A stretch of DNA of 64,000 bases from contig NZ_CP094526.1 in NCBI RefSeq assembly GCF_029910095.1, positions 5,890,001-5,954,000 on the forward strand, given 5' to 3'. This stretch comes from Bradyrhizobium sp. ISRA464 (GTDB lineage: Bacteria > Pseudomonadota > Alphaproteobacteria > Rhizobiales > Xanthobacteraceae). The position numbers were made by a program, and so were the translations under genes. Each line of letters opens with the position of its first letter. The stretch's first letter is position 1. The notes under the pieces were generated by a model. The model saw only the letters and a program-made list of their open reading frames with translations. It did not search any database and had not been told where the DNA came from. Shown one piece after another: positions 1-8,927 of the stretch.

Positions 1-74
1 GGCGGCTCTGCCCCAACGGGTAGCCGATCGCTCGATCCGGTTCTCCGACCGTGAACGTTGAGATGGCCCCCGGG

Positions 75-299
75 TTACGCAGCCCTTTTTGACGTGAGCT
101 CCGACGCGGCCGCTCGCGCGGCCTCGGTGAGGCCGCCAAGGGTTCGATCGCCAGCCTCCGCGCATTTGATGATCCGGCGCGCGATGTGCCGGCGGGCCTT
201 ATGATCATCGGCACCCTTCGGCAGATGCTGACAGGCCCTTTCCAGCGCGACGTCCATATTGGCAAGGGTCCGACTGTCAAACCGGTCTGCAATGAGCAT
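75..299 (-). CDS. small conserved hypothetical protein (74 aa)
   Basis: A 74-residue, mostly helical, charged protein starting MLIADRF, with no signal peptide or membrane segment. Its ATG is preceded by a GGGAAG stretch that can act as a ribosome binding site. Short proteins of this style are common in Bradyrhizobium, but I cannot name a domain or function. It stands alone; the 235 bases upstream, to the Zn-ribbon miniprotein at 535, show no other gene. Codon use fits real coding sequence (high third-position GC). Confidence 0.6.
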   Translation of the reverse strand: MLIADRFDSRTLANMDVALERACQHLPKGADDHKARRHIARRIIKCAEAGDRTLGGLTEAARAAASELTSKRAA

Positions 300-534
300 G
301 ATCGACTTCCCAAGTGATTGCTTCGGTGGAATGGGAGCTAGGCGGAAAGCGATACGCTAACTTGGCTTCGGTGCGGCGTCGATAGCTCAGTGATTACGCA
401 AGAAATAAATCCGCCGCTCCCGCCCTGGCGGGACAGAATAACGGACAGTATTACTACGGCTCAAAAAGCGACCGCGACCCGGCCGGCCGCACGTAAGATC
501 GCGACCTAGCTCCGATCGCAAAGGGAGAGACGCC

Positions 535-705
535 ATGTCGTCGCCCGTGTGTTCCGCATGCCACGTGGAACGGAAGCTCATCGCCGTCGTGCCTTTCACC
601 AAGGATCACGACCTCCAGTCATTTGAATGTCCGGTCTGCTATTCTACCTTGCACCTGGTGGTACGACGGAAAGCGATGTCGGACCGAGTGCAAGGCCACG
701 CCTAA
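535..705 (+). CDS. 56-aa Zn-ribbon miniprotein
   Basis: A short reading frame opens at ATG 535 behind GGGAGAG and encodes 56 residues. It carries two CxxC pairs, C6/C9 and C32/C35, spaced as in a zinc ribbon, with the second knuckle in the context LQSFECPVC. The 81-aa protein at 55507-55752 has the same layout and the related context LHTFECAVC, so the two look like divergent members of one family; this supports the frame being real. Function is unknown; a structural zinc site with nucleic-acid or protein contact is only a guess. A 9-bp-stem hairpin lies downstream at 796-823. Confidence 0.6.
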   Translation: MSSPVCSACHVERKLIAVVPFTKDHDLQSFECPVCYSTLHLVVRRKAMSDRVQGHA

Positions 706-795
706 GCGCCACCTGCCACCCGTAGTCTTTCGGATAGAAGTTCTACTCACACCGCAGCACAATCGCGGCATTCATAAAATTCATATTTTCCGTTC

Positions 796-823
796 GCCCG
801 GCCGTCTTTATTGGCGGCCGGGC
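796..823 (+). terminator. GC-rich hairpin, possible terminator
   Basis: GCCCGGCCG at 796-804 and its reverse complement at 815-823 form a perfect 9-bp stem with a 10-base loop, about 90 bases after the Zn-ribbon gene. There is no U-tract after it, so it is either a weak terminator or just a structured RNA end. Confidence 0.4.
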
Positions 824-945
824 TATTGCCTGCCCTATTACGTAAAAAACGCAGGTTCCGTAACGGAACGTTCACATGCAGGTCTTGGGTCTTGTAATGT
901 CGGCTGGTCCCGCGCTCATCGGAAACCCCGCCATGTCAGTATCAA

Positions 946-1350
946 TCAGCGCGAGCGCTTCGGTAGTTTCGGGAGTCTGTCAGGATTGAACGTTGGCAGC
1001 GGCGCGGCCTGCTCTGGCGCTGACGGCTGTTGTTCGCTGTAAATCAGCGTCCCCTCAAGGAGCACCCCCGGCGTCTGATCCGCCGTCGCCACGTAAGTGC
1101 CTATGTTTCCAGAGCACGTTCCCTCAAGTCGAAGCGTAAGGTCATCGGCGCCAAACACTGTTGCATGTCCTTCGGTATGCCGCTTGAGCGTTATGATCGC
1201 GGTGAACCTATCTCCGTCGACTTCACAAGAACCGCTATAGGACATGATGCTGTCACGGCCCCAAATTTTCCCGTCTGCAACATGGGCAATGCCGGTGCCT
1301 TGTCCCAGCGGGGTCTTGAACCACGCTGCATAAGTTCCGTCTTTGAGCAT
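946..1350 (-). CDS. GrlR-like small regulatory/hypothetical protein
   Basis: A 134-residue protein starting MLKDGTYAAWF. I chose the ATG at 1350 rather than a start 33 bases upstream because GAGG lies about 9 bases before it. The first ~100 residues (DGTYAAWFKTPLGQGTGI, repeated GxC/SGSCEVDGDRF strands) match the beta-rich fold of proteins annotated as GrlR-like negative regulators in rhizobia; the tail is proline-rich and ends with basic residues. The link to type III secretion control comes from enterobacterial GrlR only and should not be carried over. No secretion genes are nearby. Confidence 0.6.
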   Translation of the reverse strand: MLKDGTYAAWFKTPLGQGTGIAHVADGKIWGRDSIMSYSGSCEVDGDRFTAIITLKRHTEGHATVFGADDLTLRLEGTCSGNIGTYVATADQTPGVLLEGTLIYSEQQPSAPEQAAPLPTFNPDRLPKLPKRSR

Positions 1351-1626
1351 GGGAGTAGCCTCCCTCGGTGTTCGCAAGACCACCGAGATGATCGGCGCAA
1401 CAGGGCTAAGGCTTGGTTAAATATCCGAAGGCTTAGTTAGTCTCCCAACGCCACGACTAACACGGGGATGGCGGTCCAGACGTCGCGCTCCTCGTTGGCC
1501 GGTCGGCATAGGCCATGACGCGCAGTCGATCCCACGCGAGCCGTAGGGGGGCACGGGCGCCGCACGCATGACCCTCACCGAGGTGCGGTTGATAACGACC
1601 GCAGAACGTCGGTGCTTTGATGACAA

Positions 1627-1929
1627 TCATGGCCCCCGCCGCTGTTGCTGTACCGCTTCCTGCTGCGCAATGGAGAGCCGCCGCTCACCCCGGGACACGA
1701 TCATCTTTGCCATTTCATCGAGCCGCGACTGCTTTCACTTGATCGCATCGTCAATGATGCGCCACTTCTCCTCATGCTCGCCACGCGGAACAAGCGATTT
1801 CGACAGCGCTTCGATCGCGCTGGCATTGCGCTTGCTGCGGTCTTCGGATTGCCGCTGCTCAAGGTTGAAGACGCGCTGCTCGATTGCAGCCGGTTCCAAC
1901 CGATACCCCATTTCTCGCGCGTTGGGCAC
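1627..1929 (-). pseudogene. small coiled-coil-like protein with in-frame stop
   Basis: The minus-strand frame from GTG 1929 (or ATG 1911) reads a heptad-rich, charged helical protein (AAIEQRVFNLEQRQSED, then EKWRIIDDAIK) up to a TGA at 1735-1737. The same frame continues beyond that stop as QSRLDEMAKMIVSRGERRLS and ends at 1627, with the same helical, charged character. This suggests a roughly 100-residue gene split by a nonsense mutation. It starts only 22 bases after the end of the broken SGNH hydrolase. Function unknown. Confidence 0.4.
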
Positions 1930-1950
1930 GATGGCATCCTTCGCCGCCGT

Positions 1951-3290
1951 CTATGCAGCCCACGCGGCGAGCGTATCGCCGACGAACGTCCCGAGCGCTG
2001 CATAGCCGGCCGTGTTGGGATGGTTCTTGTTGTACATGTAGCCGAGCGCGTTCATCGCATCCCAGCTTGTGAACTTCGCATACTGGTCGAGCAGCGGCAG
2101 ATTGTTCGATTGCGCCACCGACGTGATCGCCTGCCGGACATTCTGCTGAGTCGTATCGGTGATGTTCGAGACCGTGTTGCAGGGATTGCCCGTCATGAGC
2201 ATGACCGCTGCGCCGCCGGCTTTCGCTGTGTTGATCAACGTCTGCAGATTGGTCGGGTAGGTCGTGTTATACGTGGTCGGCGAAAGCAGCGCGTCGTTGA
2301 TCGTAAAGTCGAGGATGACAAGATCGGCCGTCGCGCAGAGGTCCTGCATGCACGGCAAGGGCGACCATGGATTTGCGTTGACTAGCCCATCGGATGCTTG
2401 GCTGGACCCACGGCCGATGTTGATCGCATCGATCTGCGCCAGCGTGCTGTTATAGGCGCGATAGCCGATAAAGAACGCGTGCTAGTGACGCGCTTGATCG
2501 CAAGTTTATGCGTGCCGACCGATCCGCAGCGGATCGTCGTTTTCCGCAACAGGCTCGAACCCGCCTGATTGAGCATAACCGCGGCGCCGCCATCGACCAC
2601 ATAGGAGATTGAGCCGCCGGTCGAGACGATGAGATCGAATATCTCGAAGTTATCGACCGGCATCTGCGGCGTGATCGAGATCGCGCCGGTGGTGTCGGCC
2701 GTATTCGTGAAGCAGCAGCCGCCGGCCGTGGTCGAGGTCGAAAGTGCCCAACCGCCGGAGCAGGAAAAACCGGACTCGTACGATGTCGGCGACTGAAAGT
2801 CCGAGATCAGTGTAACGGTCGAGTTCGCACTACTCGCGAATAGGTTCTCGTAGTTGTCCGGGATGCCGAGCGCCGCAAGGCGCTTCGCCAGGATGGTCGG
2901 CCGGCACCGCTCTTTTGCGTTGATCCGGTTGTTGGTGCCGCTGTCGCCCCGCCCTCGCCCCATGTCGTGCTATCGCCGACGCAAACGATGCGCCCGCGCC
3001 CGGTGCCGCCCTGCACGCGCGCAATTGCCGTCTTGAGTCTCGCGAACTGCGCTGTGCTGAAATTAACTTGTCCAGCCTGCATCGTCGGGCCCGGCGGGAT
3101 CGCGATCCGTTTGGCGCGGCTTCCGAGCCGCAGACCGTGCTGGAGAGACCAATCCGCCTCACGCCAGCTTCCACGCGATCCTGTCGCCCGAATTCACGAA
3201 GATGTCCTCGGGTCGACCCCATGCCGGGTCGTAGTAGCGCAGCGAATGCGAAGACCCTGGCCGCGGATTCCGTCCTACCACGTGGGGCCC
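1951..3290 (-). pseudogene. SGNH/GDSL-type hydrolase, frameshifted
   Basis: Three consecutive minus-strand frames read one secreted-type SGNH hydrolase. The block-I motif IVCVGDSTTWGEG appears around 2950-3000; a frameshift near 2950 moves to the frame carrying TILAKRLAALGIPDNYENL and a beta-rich middle domain; another shift near 2480 moves to HAFFIGYRAYN and onward. The last part has the block-III-like DFTINDALL and the C-terminal NKNHPNTAGYAALG, which supplies the Asp/His pair. Upstream of about 3082 a further frame (PAWGRPEDIFV) appears to be lost N-terminal sequence. At least two lesions make it inactive. Confidence 0.65.
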
Positions 3291-3374
3291 TCCCGCGATT
3301 AGCGCTCACAGCTGCGCAACAAAGTGCTAAACTGCTTTCCGTCCGGTGGTTAGTCTGGTCGTTTAGAGGGTACC

Positions 3375-5138
3375 GTGACCGAGCAGCGGGTTCAAAGGCG
3401 ACTAGCCGCAATCTTGGCCGCTGACGTGGTCGGTTATTCCGCGCTCATGGAACGCGACGAGGAAGCCACCTACGCCGAGTTCGAACGGCTTAAGCAAGAG
3501 CTGATCGGGCCTAGCCTCTCCCGCCATGAGGGCCGACTTATCAAGACAACGGGTGACGGCGCCCTCGCCGAATTCGCGAGTCCCTTAGCCGCTGTGAGAT
3601 GTGCGGTTGAGATACAGGATCGTCCCGCCTCAGACCGCAGTCGCCTCAAGTTGCGCGTCGGGCTTAACCTTGGTGACGTCATCGTTGGTCAGGAGGGTGA
3701 CCTTTACGGCGACGGGATCAACATTGCTGTTCGGCTGGAGGGCATCGCCGATCCGGGCGGCATCCTGATTTCTGAGAAGGTGTTCAGCGAAGTCGAAGGT
3801 AAGCTGGACGTTGGCTTCGAGGATCGCGGCGAGCAGCAGCTCAAGAACATCTCCAAGCCAGTCCGCGCTTACGCTGTACGCTCGGGAGCGCACAGCACGC
3901 TGGCCGAGAGGCTAAGTGAGGCTCCTACACTCCCGGACAAGCCTTCTATCGCCGTGCTGCCGTTCGAAAACATGAGCGGCGATCCCGAGCAGGAGTATTT
4001 CGCCGATGGCATCGTCGAGGACATCATAACTGCCTTGTCGCGCGTGCCCTCGATCTTCGTGATCGCGCGCAATTCGAGCTTTTCGTACAAGGGGATGAGC
4101 CCCGACATTCGCCAGGTTGGGCGCGAATTGGGCGTGCGCTACGTGCTGGAAGGAAGCGTACGCAAGTCGGGGGCCCGCGTGCGCATCACCGGTCAGCTGG
4201 TTGAGGCCGCGACGGGCGCGCACATCTGGGCCGAAAAGATCGACGGCGGCGTCGAGGACGTGTTCGACTTACAGGATAAGGTGACCGCAAGTGTGGTGGC
4301 GGCGATCGAGCCGCGGCTGCTCACCCGCGAGATGGAACGCGCACGCCAAAAGCCAACCGGGAATCTCAAGGCCTATGATTTCTTCCTCCGCGCGCTCGCG
4401 AACCTACATCGGGCGACGCGGGAGCCAATCGAAGAGGCACTGCGACTGGTGGAGCGGGCGATTGCCCTCGATCCCGATTACGCGATGGCGATCGCGCTCA
4501 AGGCGCGGCTTGTCTACCGATTGAAGGTGATCGGCGTCATCGCACCCTCCGACCCGCGGCTCGAGGAGGCCGCTATGTTCGCGTGGGCTGCTGCCGAGAA
4601 GAGACACGACGACCCCGACGTGCTGTGGCTTGCAGGATTCGTGATCGCTCTCGCGGGCGGAGACTTCGCAGGCGGCACGGCGCTCATCGAGCGCTCCCTT
4701 GCGTTGCATCCGAACTCCGCCGATGCGCTTGCGGCGCACGGCCTGATACAGGCCTATCTCGGAAAGGCGGAGAGCGCGACAGCGAGTCTCGACAAGGCGA
4801 TGCGGCTCAACCCCGTGCTGAGCGCCGCCTATCTGGCGCTTGTCGGGTACGCCACCCTCTCGTTCGTGCAGGGCGATTACGAAACGGCGCTCGCGTGGGT
4901 GACGAAGTCGCTCCACGAGAACCCGCGCTGGCGGATTGCGCTACAGCTGCGCGCTGCCTGCCTCGGGTTGTTGGGCCGTATCGACGAGGCGCGCGAGGCC
5001 ATGCGAAACTTCCTCGCGGCGAACCCGAACGAGACACTTGCCACCATGCGCGCCTATCTGCAGACCTCATTTCAAGATGCCGCAAGCCTCGACGCCTATC
5101 TGGAGGGCCTTCGGAGGGCTGGTTTGCCCGCGGCATGA
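3375..5138 (+). CDS. class III adenylate/guanylate cyclase with TolB-like and TPR domains
   Basis: A 587-residue protein starting at GTG 3375 behind AGAGGG. Residues 10-170 form a class III nucleotide cyclase catalytic domain: the metal-binding aspartates are D17 (AADVVGYS) and D61 (TTGDG), and N116/R120 in GDGINIAVR fit the transition-state pair, so it looks catalytically competent. Residues ~190-310 resemble a TolB-like N-terminal domain (IAVLPFENMSGD, EYFADGIVEDI), and ~330-580 are TPR-type helical repeats. This cyclase-TolB-TPR layout is greatly expanded in Bradyrhizobium. No transmembrane segment is evident, so it is probably cytoplasmic. It probably makes cAMP in response to a protein partner bound by the TPRs; the partner is unknown. 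Confidence 0.85.
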   Translation: MTEQRVQRRLAAILAADVVGYSALMERDEEATYAEFERLKQELIGPSLSRHEGRLIKTTGDGALAEFASPLAAVRCAVEIQDRPASDRSRLKLRVGLNLGDVIVGQEGDLYGDGINIAVRLEGIADPGGILISEKVFSEVEGKLDVGFEDRGEQQLKNISKPVRAYAVRSGAHSTLAERLSEAPTLPDKPSIAVLPFENMSGDPEQEYFADGIVEDIITALSRVPSIFVIARNSSFSYKGMSPDIRQVGRELGVRYVLEGSVRKSGARVRITGQLVEAATGAHIWAEKIDGGVEDVFDLQDKVTASVVAAIEPRLLTREMERARQKPTGNLKAYDFFLRALANLHRATREPIEEALRLVERAIALDPDYAMAIALKARLVYRLKVIGVIAPSDPRLEEAAMFAWAAAEKRHDDPDVLWLAGFVIALAGGDFAGGTALIERSLALHPNSADALAAHGLIQAYLGKAESATASLDKAMRLNPVLSAAYLALVGYATLSFVQGDYETALAWVTKSLHENPRWRIALQLRAACLGLLGRIDEAREAMRNFLAANPNETLATMRAYLQTSFQDAASLDAYLEGLRRAGLPAA

Positions 5139-5213
5139 CGCTAGAGCATGGCGGTGCGGCTATGGCGAGCGCCGCCCGCGCACGCCACCAGGTGGTCGAA
5201 CGAGGACAAGGCC

Positions 5214-5663
5214 ATGACACGGACATCTTTGGCTTCGATGGTTCTGCTTTGCGTTGTTATGTTCAGCATCGCTCCTGAGTCGCACGCCGAATCCCTCACA
5301 GACGAGATGGCGGCCCTCAATGCTCGATGGGATGCCGCCATCAACGATCCGAATCCCGATGCTTTGCTGCCCATGTATTCTTCTGACGCAAGATTGATGC
5401 CGCCTGGCGCGCCGCCGGCCACTGGTCCAGTCGCGATCCGAGATTTCTTCGCCGCCAGAGGAAAAAGCGTCAGAGACCACAGGCTTCAGCTTGTGGACGT
5501 ATTGGAAATCGGGAACTACGCCTACGTCAGTTCCCGGTTCACCGCACTATTGGTGAAGGACGGCGGAGAAACAACAAGACTGTCGGGAAGCACCGTCAAA
5601 TTGTATGAGCACCAGATAGACGGCCAATGGAAGATCAAGTCCCATATGTTTGTTCGGGAATAG
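5214..5663 (+). CDS. secreted SnoaL-like/DUF4440 protein
   Basis: A 149-residue protein whose ATG at 5214 follows GAGGACAAG and opens a clear signal peptide (TSLASMVLLCVVMFSIAPESHA). The mature part (MAALNARWDAAINDPNPDALLPMYSSDA, ending DGQWKIKSHMFVRE) has the cone-shaped NTF2/SnoaL fold used by small isomerases and many ligand-binding proteins. It follows the cyclase gene after about 75 bases on the same strand, so cotranscription is possible. No catalytic residues can be assigned; the role is probably periplasmic binding or an unknown reaction. Confidence 0.75.
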   Translation: MTRTSLASMVLLCVVMFSIAPESHAESLTDEMAALNARWDAAINDPNPDALLPMYSSDARLMPPGAPPATGPVAIRDFFAARGKSVRDHRLQLVDVLEIGNYAYVSSRFTALLVKDGGETTRLSGSTVKLYEHQIDGQWKIKSHMFVRE

Positions 5664-6195
5664 CCTTCTGAATGTCGGCAAGCGATCGACGACACTCCTT
5701 CTTCAAGACCGGGACTTGGCGTTTACTCCGGCGCGATCACGAAGGCCGCCGTAAGTCTCGTGTGTCGGCGTAGAAGATCGTAGAAACGGCTACATTCGGC
5801 GGCCTTGGCGCGCCATTCAGAACAAAACTGCGAACTCATATGTAATTGAAATTGTTATCTAAATCCTTTTCAAGAAATCATATGGGCAGCTTAGCAGCGT
5901 CCCTTTCTTCGTCGAGCTGCTCATGTCGAGGGTTCCGGTTGGCTCATCAACCCGCCCTCTTGGACGAGCACGCCCGGAAATGGTCCGGATGCTCGGCTTT
6001 AAGCCACGGAATTGCACGGCCTACGAATTTCGATCAGAGGCCACGAAGGCAGGTGGCCAGTCTCAACGATCAAGTTGGCGCAGATGGATTCACCCCGCTC
6101 GCGCTCAGTGGCAGGAGCAGCGGCGCTTCTAGCTTCTCGAGGCCTGCGTATCGCATCGATCGGCAGACTCGCGCACGTCTTGCGGCGATGCTGCG
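5664..6195. other. gene-poor stretch
   Basis: About 530 bases with only short, unconvincing frames. A plus frame at 5923-6132 (69 residues, very Arg-rich) overlaps the frameshifted tail of the minus-strand gene ending at 6196 and has no recognisable domain. The stretch between about 5690 and 5880 is relatively AT-rich. I see no clear RNA gene or repeat. Confidence 0.4.
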
Positions 6196-6418
6196 CTAGA
6201 TCACCTCCCCGGGCATCTCCTCGGCTTCCTCTTTCGCTAGCTAGCAGCAACAGCATCTCAATCCCCATCTCACCTTCCTGAGGTGACGTGATGAATTTGA
6301 TTTCCTCCGCCCTTTCCTGAAGCGCAGCAATCATCGCGAGAGCTTGGTTAGCTGTCGGCGCTTCAGCCGCCGAGACCTCTCGTTGGTTCTTCGGTATAAA
6401 CCCAATTGTGTAGGACAT
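6196..6418 (-). pseudogene. small conserved protein with C-terminal frameshift
   Basis: The minus frame from ATG 6418 reads MSYTIGFIPKNQREV, a helix (NQALAMIAALQERAEEIKFI) and EMGIEMLLLLA, then degenerates near 6236-6244 at a repeated CTAGCTAGC. Shifting one base there gives a short acidic tail, AKEEAEEMPGEVI, ending in TAG at 6196-6198, which fits the preceding helix much better than the Arg-rich 60-residue extension in the original frame. I infer a ~73-residue gene recently hit by a small insertion. Function unknown. Confidence 0.45.
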
Positions 6419-6559
6419 TGCTCCCTCCCTGCAGAAAGCTGTCCGATAGTAGATCGTAATAGTGGCGTGATTTCTACGAAAATCCCGGGGTAACTACGGG
6501 GTCGGCCTCCGGTTTGCGGCATAGATTTACGGGAAGTTTGGCTCTGCGTGATGTGACAC

Positions 6560-6723
6560 GAAGGCGCGGCGGCTGGTGCAAGCGCATAGGCGAGCCCGGC
6601 TGGCAGGGGCAGTCGCAGTTCGCCCCGCGCCGCCTTCTGGCGTTCCCCTTGGTGAAGGCGCATCCGAAGCTGATGCCAGTCCCGGTTATTGCGGGCCAAG
6701 CGAGAAGCGTCGAGGCTCACCAC
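6560..6723 (-). pseudogene. serine recombinase (resolvase family) fragment
   Basis: The minus strand reads VSLDASRLARNNRDWHQL, the conserved helix and Arg motif of the large serine recombinase catalytic domain, then jumps to QKAARGELRLPLPAGLAY, which lies ~60 residues further on in intact members. The intervening part is deleted and the remainder is absent. A recombinase-like stretch GLGNAGLV in another frame joins it to the broken monooxygenase upstream. It is a remnant only. Confidence 0.6.
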
Positions 6724-6734
6724 AAGACCGGCGT

Positions 6735-6940
6735 TGCCAAGGCCGATCTCGGCGCTCCGATCGGATCGCCGCTTCGATCTGCTCTTTCACCGCCGCCTTG
6801 TAGGCATCGAGTTGTGCCGGATCAATCTCGATCTCGGCCACTCGCACGTAAGGTTCGTTGGAGTCCTGAGCGACGGCGGGAGCGCTTAGCGATTCCATCA
6901 TTGTCGCACCGAGGACGAGAAGTTGCCTCGCGTCCGAATT
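6735..6940 (-). pseudogene. truncated antibiotic-biosynthesis-monooxygenase-like protein
   Basis: Reads QLLVLGATMMESLSAPAVAQ (signal-peptide-like) followed by PYVRVAEIEIDPAQLDAYKAAV, the first strand and helix of the ABM/quinol monooxygenase fold, and stops matching after AAIRSE. The rest of the ~100-residue domain is replaced by recombinase sequence. A strong AAGGAGG lies upstream but no start codon follows in this frame, so both ends are damaged. It starts right after the DUF2255 gene, so it was probably the next gene in that transcript. Confidence 0.55.
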
Positions 6941-6950
6941 AACCTCCTTT

Positions 6951-7331
6951 TCAGCCCGCGTCGGAGCGGGGATTGATTCTGATCGTCGCCAACCTCGCGC
7001 GTTCGCCGATCATGGGATCGAGATATGGGCTGGTGCGATACTTCGACCGATAGGCCTCGTCGATGCGGTCGTTGATTTTGCCCTCGACCGGCTCGAAGGT
7101 GACTTCCTTTGTCATTCCTGCGGCAGTGATCCGACCGGCCTTTTGGGTCAGGGCCGCCTGATACCAACGGGATTGTCGGCCGCTGTAGGCCCGCACATAC
7201 AGAGTGTCGTCGACAACGACCGACCAGATCCATGTCGGAGTGCCATAGGTCTTCCCGTCGGGCCGGAACGGCGCGATGTGGAGATCGTCGCTGACGGCGA
7301 TCTCGCGAAGCTCGTCTTTGGACCAAGACAT
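6951..7331 (-). CDS. DUF2255 family protein
   Basis: A 126-residue protein beginning MSWSKDELREIA. I preferred ATG 7331, which has GGAGAC upstream, to a start 36 bases earlier. The sequence PDGKTYGTPTWIWSVVVDDTLYVRAYSGRQSRWYQAA is characteristic of DUF2255, a small split-barrel-like family related to flavin/F420-binding folds; the biochemical role is unknown. It follows the SDR gene (ends 7374) on the same strand with a 42-base gap, so the two probably share a transcript. Confidence 0.75.
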   Translation of the reverse strand: MSWSKDELREIAVSDDLHIAPFRPDGKTYGTPTWIWSVVVDDTLYVRAYSGRQSRWYQAALTQKAGRITAAGMTKEVTFEPVEGKINDRIDEAYRSKYRTSPYLDPMIGERARLATIRINPRSDAG

Positions 7332-7373
7332 GGCATGTCTCCTCAAATACTGAACAAACGGGATCATAACCGG

Positions 7374-8138
7374 TTACTGCGCTAACACGCCTCCATCGAC
7401 AGCCATGGCATGGCCGACCATGAAACTGGCGGCCGGAGTGCAGAGCCACACGATGGCCGATGCGATTTCTTGGGGCTCGCCGAAACGTCCGATTGGCTCC
7501 CGCGCCATCATGGCCTTCACGATCTCAGGATCGTAATTCTTGGTGACCGCGGCAGCCATCGGAGTGTTGATGATTCCCGGGCACACCGCGTTTATACGAA
7601 TCCCTTGCGCAGCGTAGTCGAGCGCAGCCGAACGCGTCAGGCCAATGACGGCGTGCTTGCTTGCCGAATAGGCACTTCGCCCTTTCGAACCAACCATCCC
7701 GCCAATCGAGGAGCAATTGACAATTGCACCGCTCCCCTGCGCGGTCATTTGACGAAGTTCCGCCTTCATACAGTTCCAGACGCCGCGAAGATTCACATTG
7801 ATGATGCGATCGAACTCCTCGTCGCTTGTATCCATCAAGGATCGGCTCTCACAATTGACACCCGCATTGTTGACCGCCGCATCCAGCCGGCCGAACGTGG
7901 ACATCGTCTGATCAATCATTGCCGCGACATTGGAGCTGTGGGCGACGTTGCAGCAGATTGCGAGCGCCTTGCGGCCGGCAGCGAGCAGCCTCTCTGCAGC
8001 GGAGCGGACGGCATCCTCATTCACATCAGCCAGTGCGACGGCCGCTCCGGTTTCGGCGAAGGCTTGTGCTGTCGCGAGGCCGATTCCAGCGCCCGCGCCA
8101 GTAACGAGAGCCACCTTCCCTTCCAGGCAAATATTCAT
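7374..8138 (-). CDS. SDR family NAD(P)-dependent oxidoreductase
   Basis: A 254-residue classical short-chain dehydrogenase. The cofactor motif TGAGAGIG is at residues 13-20, NNAG at 90-93, and the catalytic set S143/S144, Y157 and K161 (YSASK) is intact. ALADVN after the second strand, with an acidic residue, suggests NAD(H) preference. ATG 8138 is chosen because GAGGAG lies about 10 bases upstream; the GTG at 8150 would overlap that site. It lies between the remnant of an aldo/keto reductase and the DUF2255 gene; the substrate is unknown. Confidence 0.85.
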   Translation of the reverse strand: MNICLEGKVALVTGAGAGIGLATAQAFAETGAAVALADVNEDAVRSAAERLLAAGRKALAICCNVAHSSNVAAMIDQTMSTFGRLDAAVNNAGVNCESRSLMDTSDEEFDRIINVNLRGVWNCMKAELRQMTAQGSGAIVNCSSIGGMVGSKGRSAYSASKHAVIGLTRSAALDYAAQGIRINAVCPGIINTPMAAAVTKNYDPEIVKAMMAREPIGRFGEPQEIASAIVWLCTPAASFMVGHAMAVDGGVLAQ

Positions 8139-8146
8139 GGCAAGGT

Positions 8147-8395
8147 TCACTCCTCAACTGTGATTGGGAAAGTCGCCACGTGCACCAGTTCGGGGTCGGG
8201 GCCGCTACGCCTCCCAGAGTCCAGGGCGTCTATCGCGGCGATGTCTTCCGCACTCAGCCTGAAATCGAAAATTTCGAAATTCTCGGCTATGCGAGCTGGT
8301 CGAAACAACTTGCGGATTGCGCAAATCCTGTGCTCGATGTGCCAGCGCAGGGCGACGCTGGCGGCCATGTGACAGATGACGTGCGGCTTCATGCC
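8147..8395 (-). pseudogene. aldo/keto reductase, C-terminal remnant
   Basis: About 75 residues read KPHVICHMAASVALRWHIEHRICAI, RPARIAENFEIFDFRL and EDIAAIDALDSGRRSGPDP: the last helices and substrate loop of an aldo/keto reductase. The (TIM)-barrel part with the Asp-Tyr-Lys-His tetrad is missing. The frame runs into the cupin gene's 3' end (8406) without a start. It is a deletion remnant, probably once part of the same operon. Confidence 0.7.
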
Positions 8396-8405
8396 GGCCT
8401 CGCAA

Positions 8406-8927
8406 TCACTTGCGGTACTGCTCGTCGCTGACTTTCTCCAGCCAGTCGCCGTTCTTGCCGTTGAGCGATTCCTGGATGGCAATGTGGCTCATCGCGGTGG
8501 TCGGCGTCGCGCCGTGCCAATGCTTGAGCCCCGGTGGAATCCAGATGACGTCGCCAGGCCGGACTTCCTCAATCGGCCCGCCGTCGCGTTGCACCCATCC
8601 CAGTCCTGACGTGATGACCAGTGTCTGGCCGAGTGGATGCGTGTGCCAATTGGTGCGAGCGCCAGGCTCGAAGGTGACGTGGCCCGCTCCCACTCGTGCC
8701 GGCTCGGGCGCCTGAAACAGCGGATCCACACGGACCGATCCGGTGAACCAGTCCGCCGGGCCCTTGGTGGCGGGGCGCGAGCCGTTCCGTTTGATCTCGA
8801 TATCCATATCCGTCCTCCTTGCGTCGGTGGTCGGCATTTCCGCCGCCGACGTGTCGATTGCAGTCAAGGCCGCGAATCCAGCTGCGGTTGCGGCTATGAC
8901 TCTCCGGCGCGAGTACGTCCGCATCAT
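8406..8927 (-). CDS. exported cupin-domain protein
   Basis: A 173-residue protein. The N-terminus [24 protein letters not shown] looks like a twin-arginine signal peptide. The cupin barrel has the two usual motifs: [25 protein letters not shown] (His metal ligands) and [17 protein letters not shown]. This family includes manganese-dependent cupins with hydroxynitrile-lyase activity, but that activity cannot be assumed. Its start overlaps the stop of the upstream CMD-domain gene by ATGA, so translation is probably coupled. It is the last intact gene of an SDR-MFS-CMD-cupin operon. Confidence 0.8.
   Translation of the reverse strand: MMRTYSRRRVIAATAAGFAALTAIDTSAAEMPTTDARRTDMDIEIKRNGSRPATKGPADWFTGSVRVDPLFQAPEPARVGAGHVTFEPGARTNWHTHPLGQTLVITSGLGWVQRDGGPIEEVRPGDVIWIPPGLKHWHGATPTTAMSHIAIQESLNGKNGDWLEKVSDEQYRK

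Noticed and set aside
946..1350. Evidence for a type III secretion island from the GrlR-like protein
   Set aside because: No secretion apparatus, effector or chaperone gene was found in the window; the name reflects fold similarity only.
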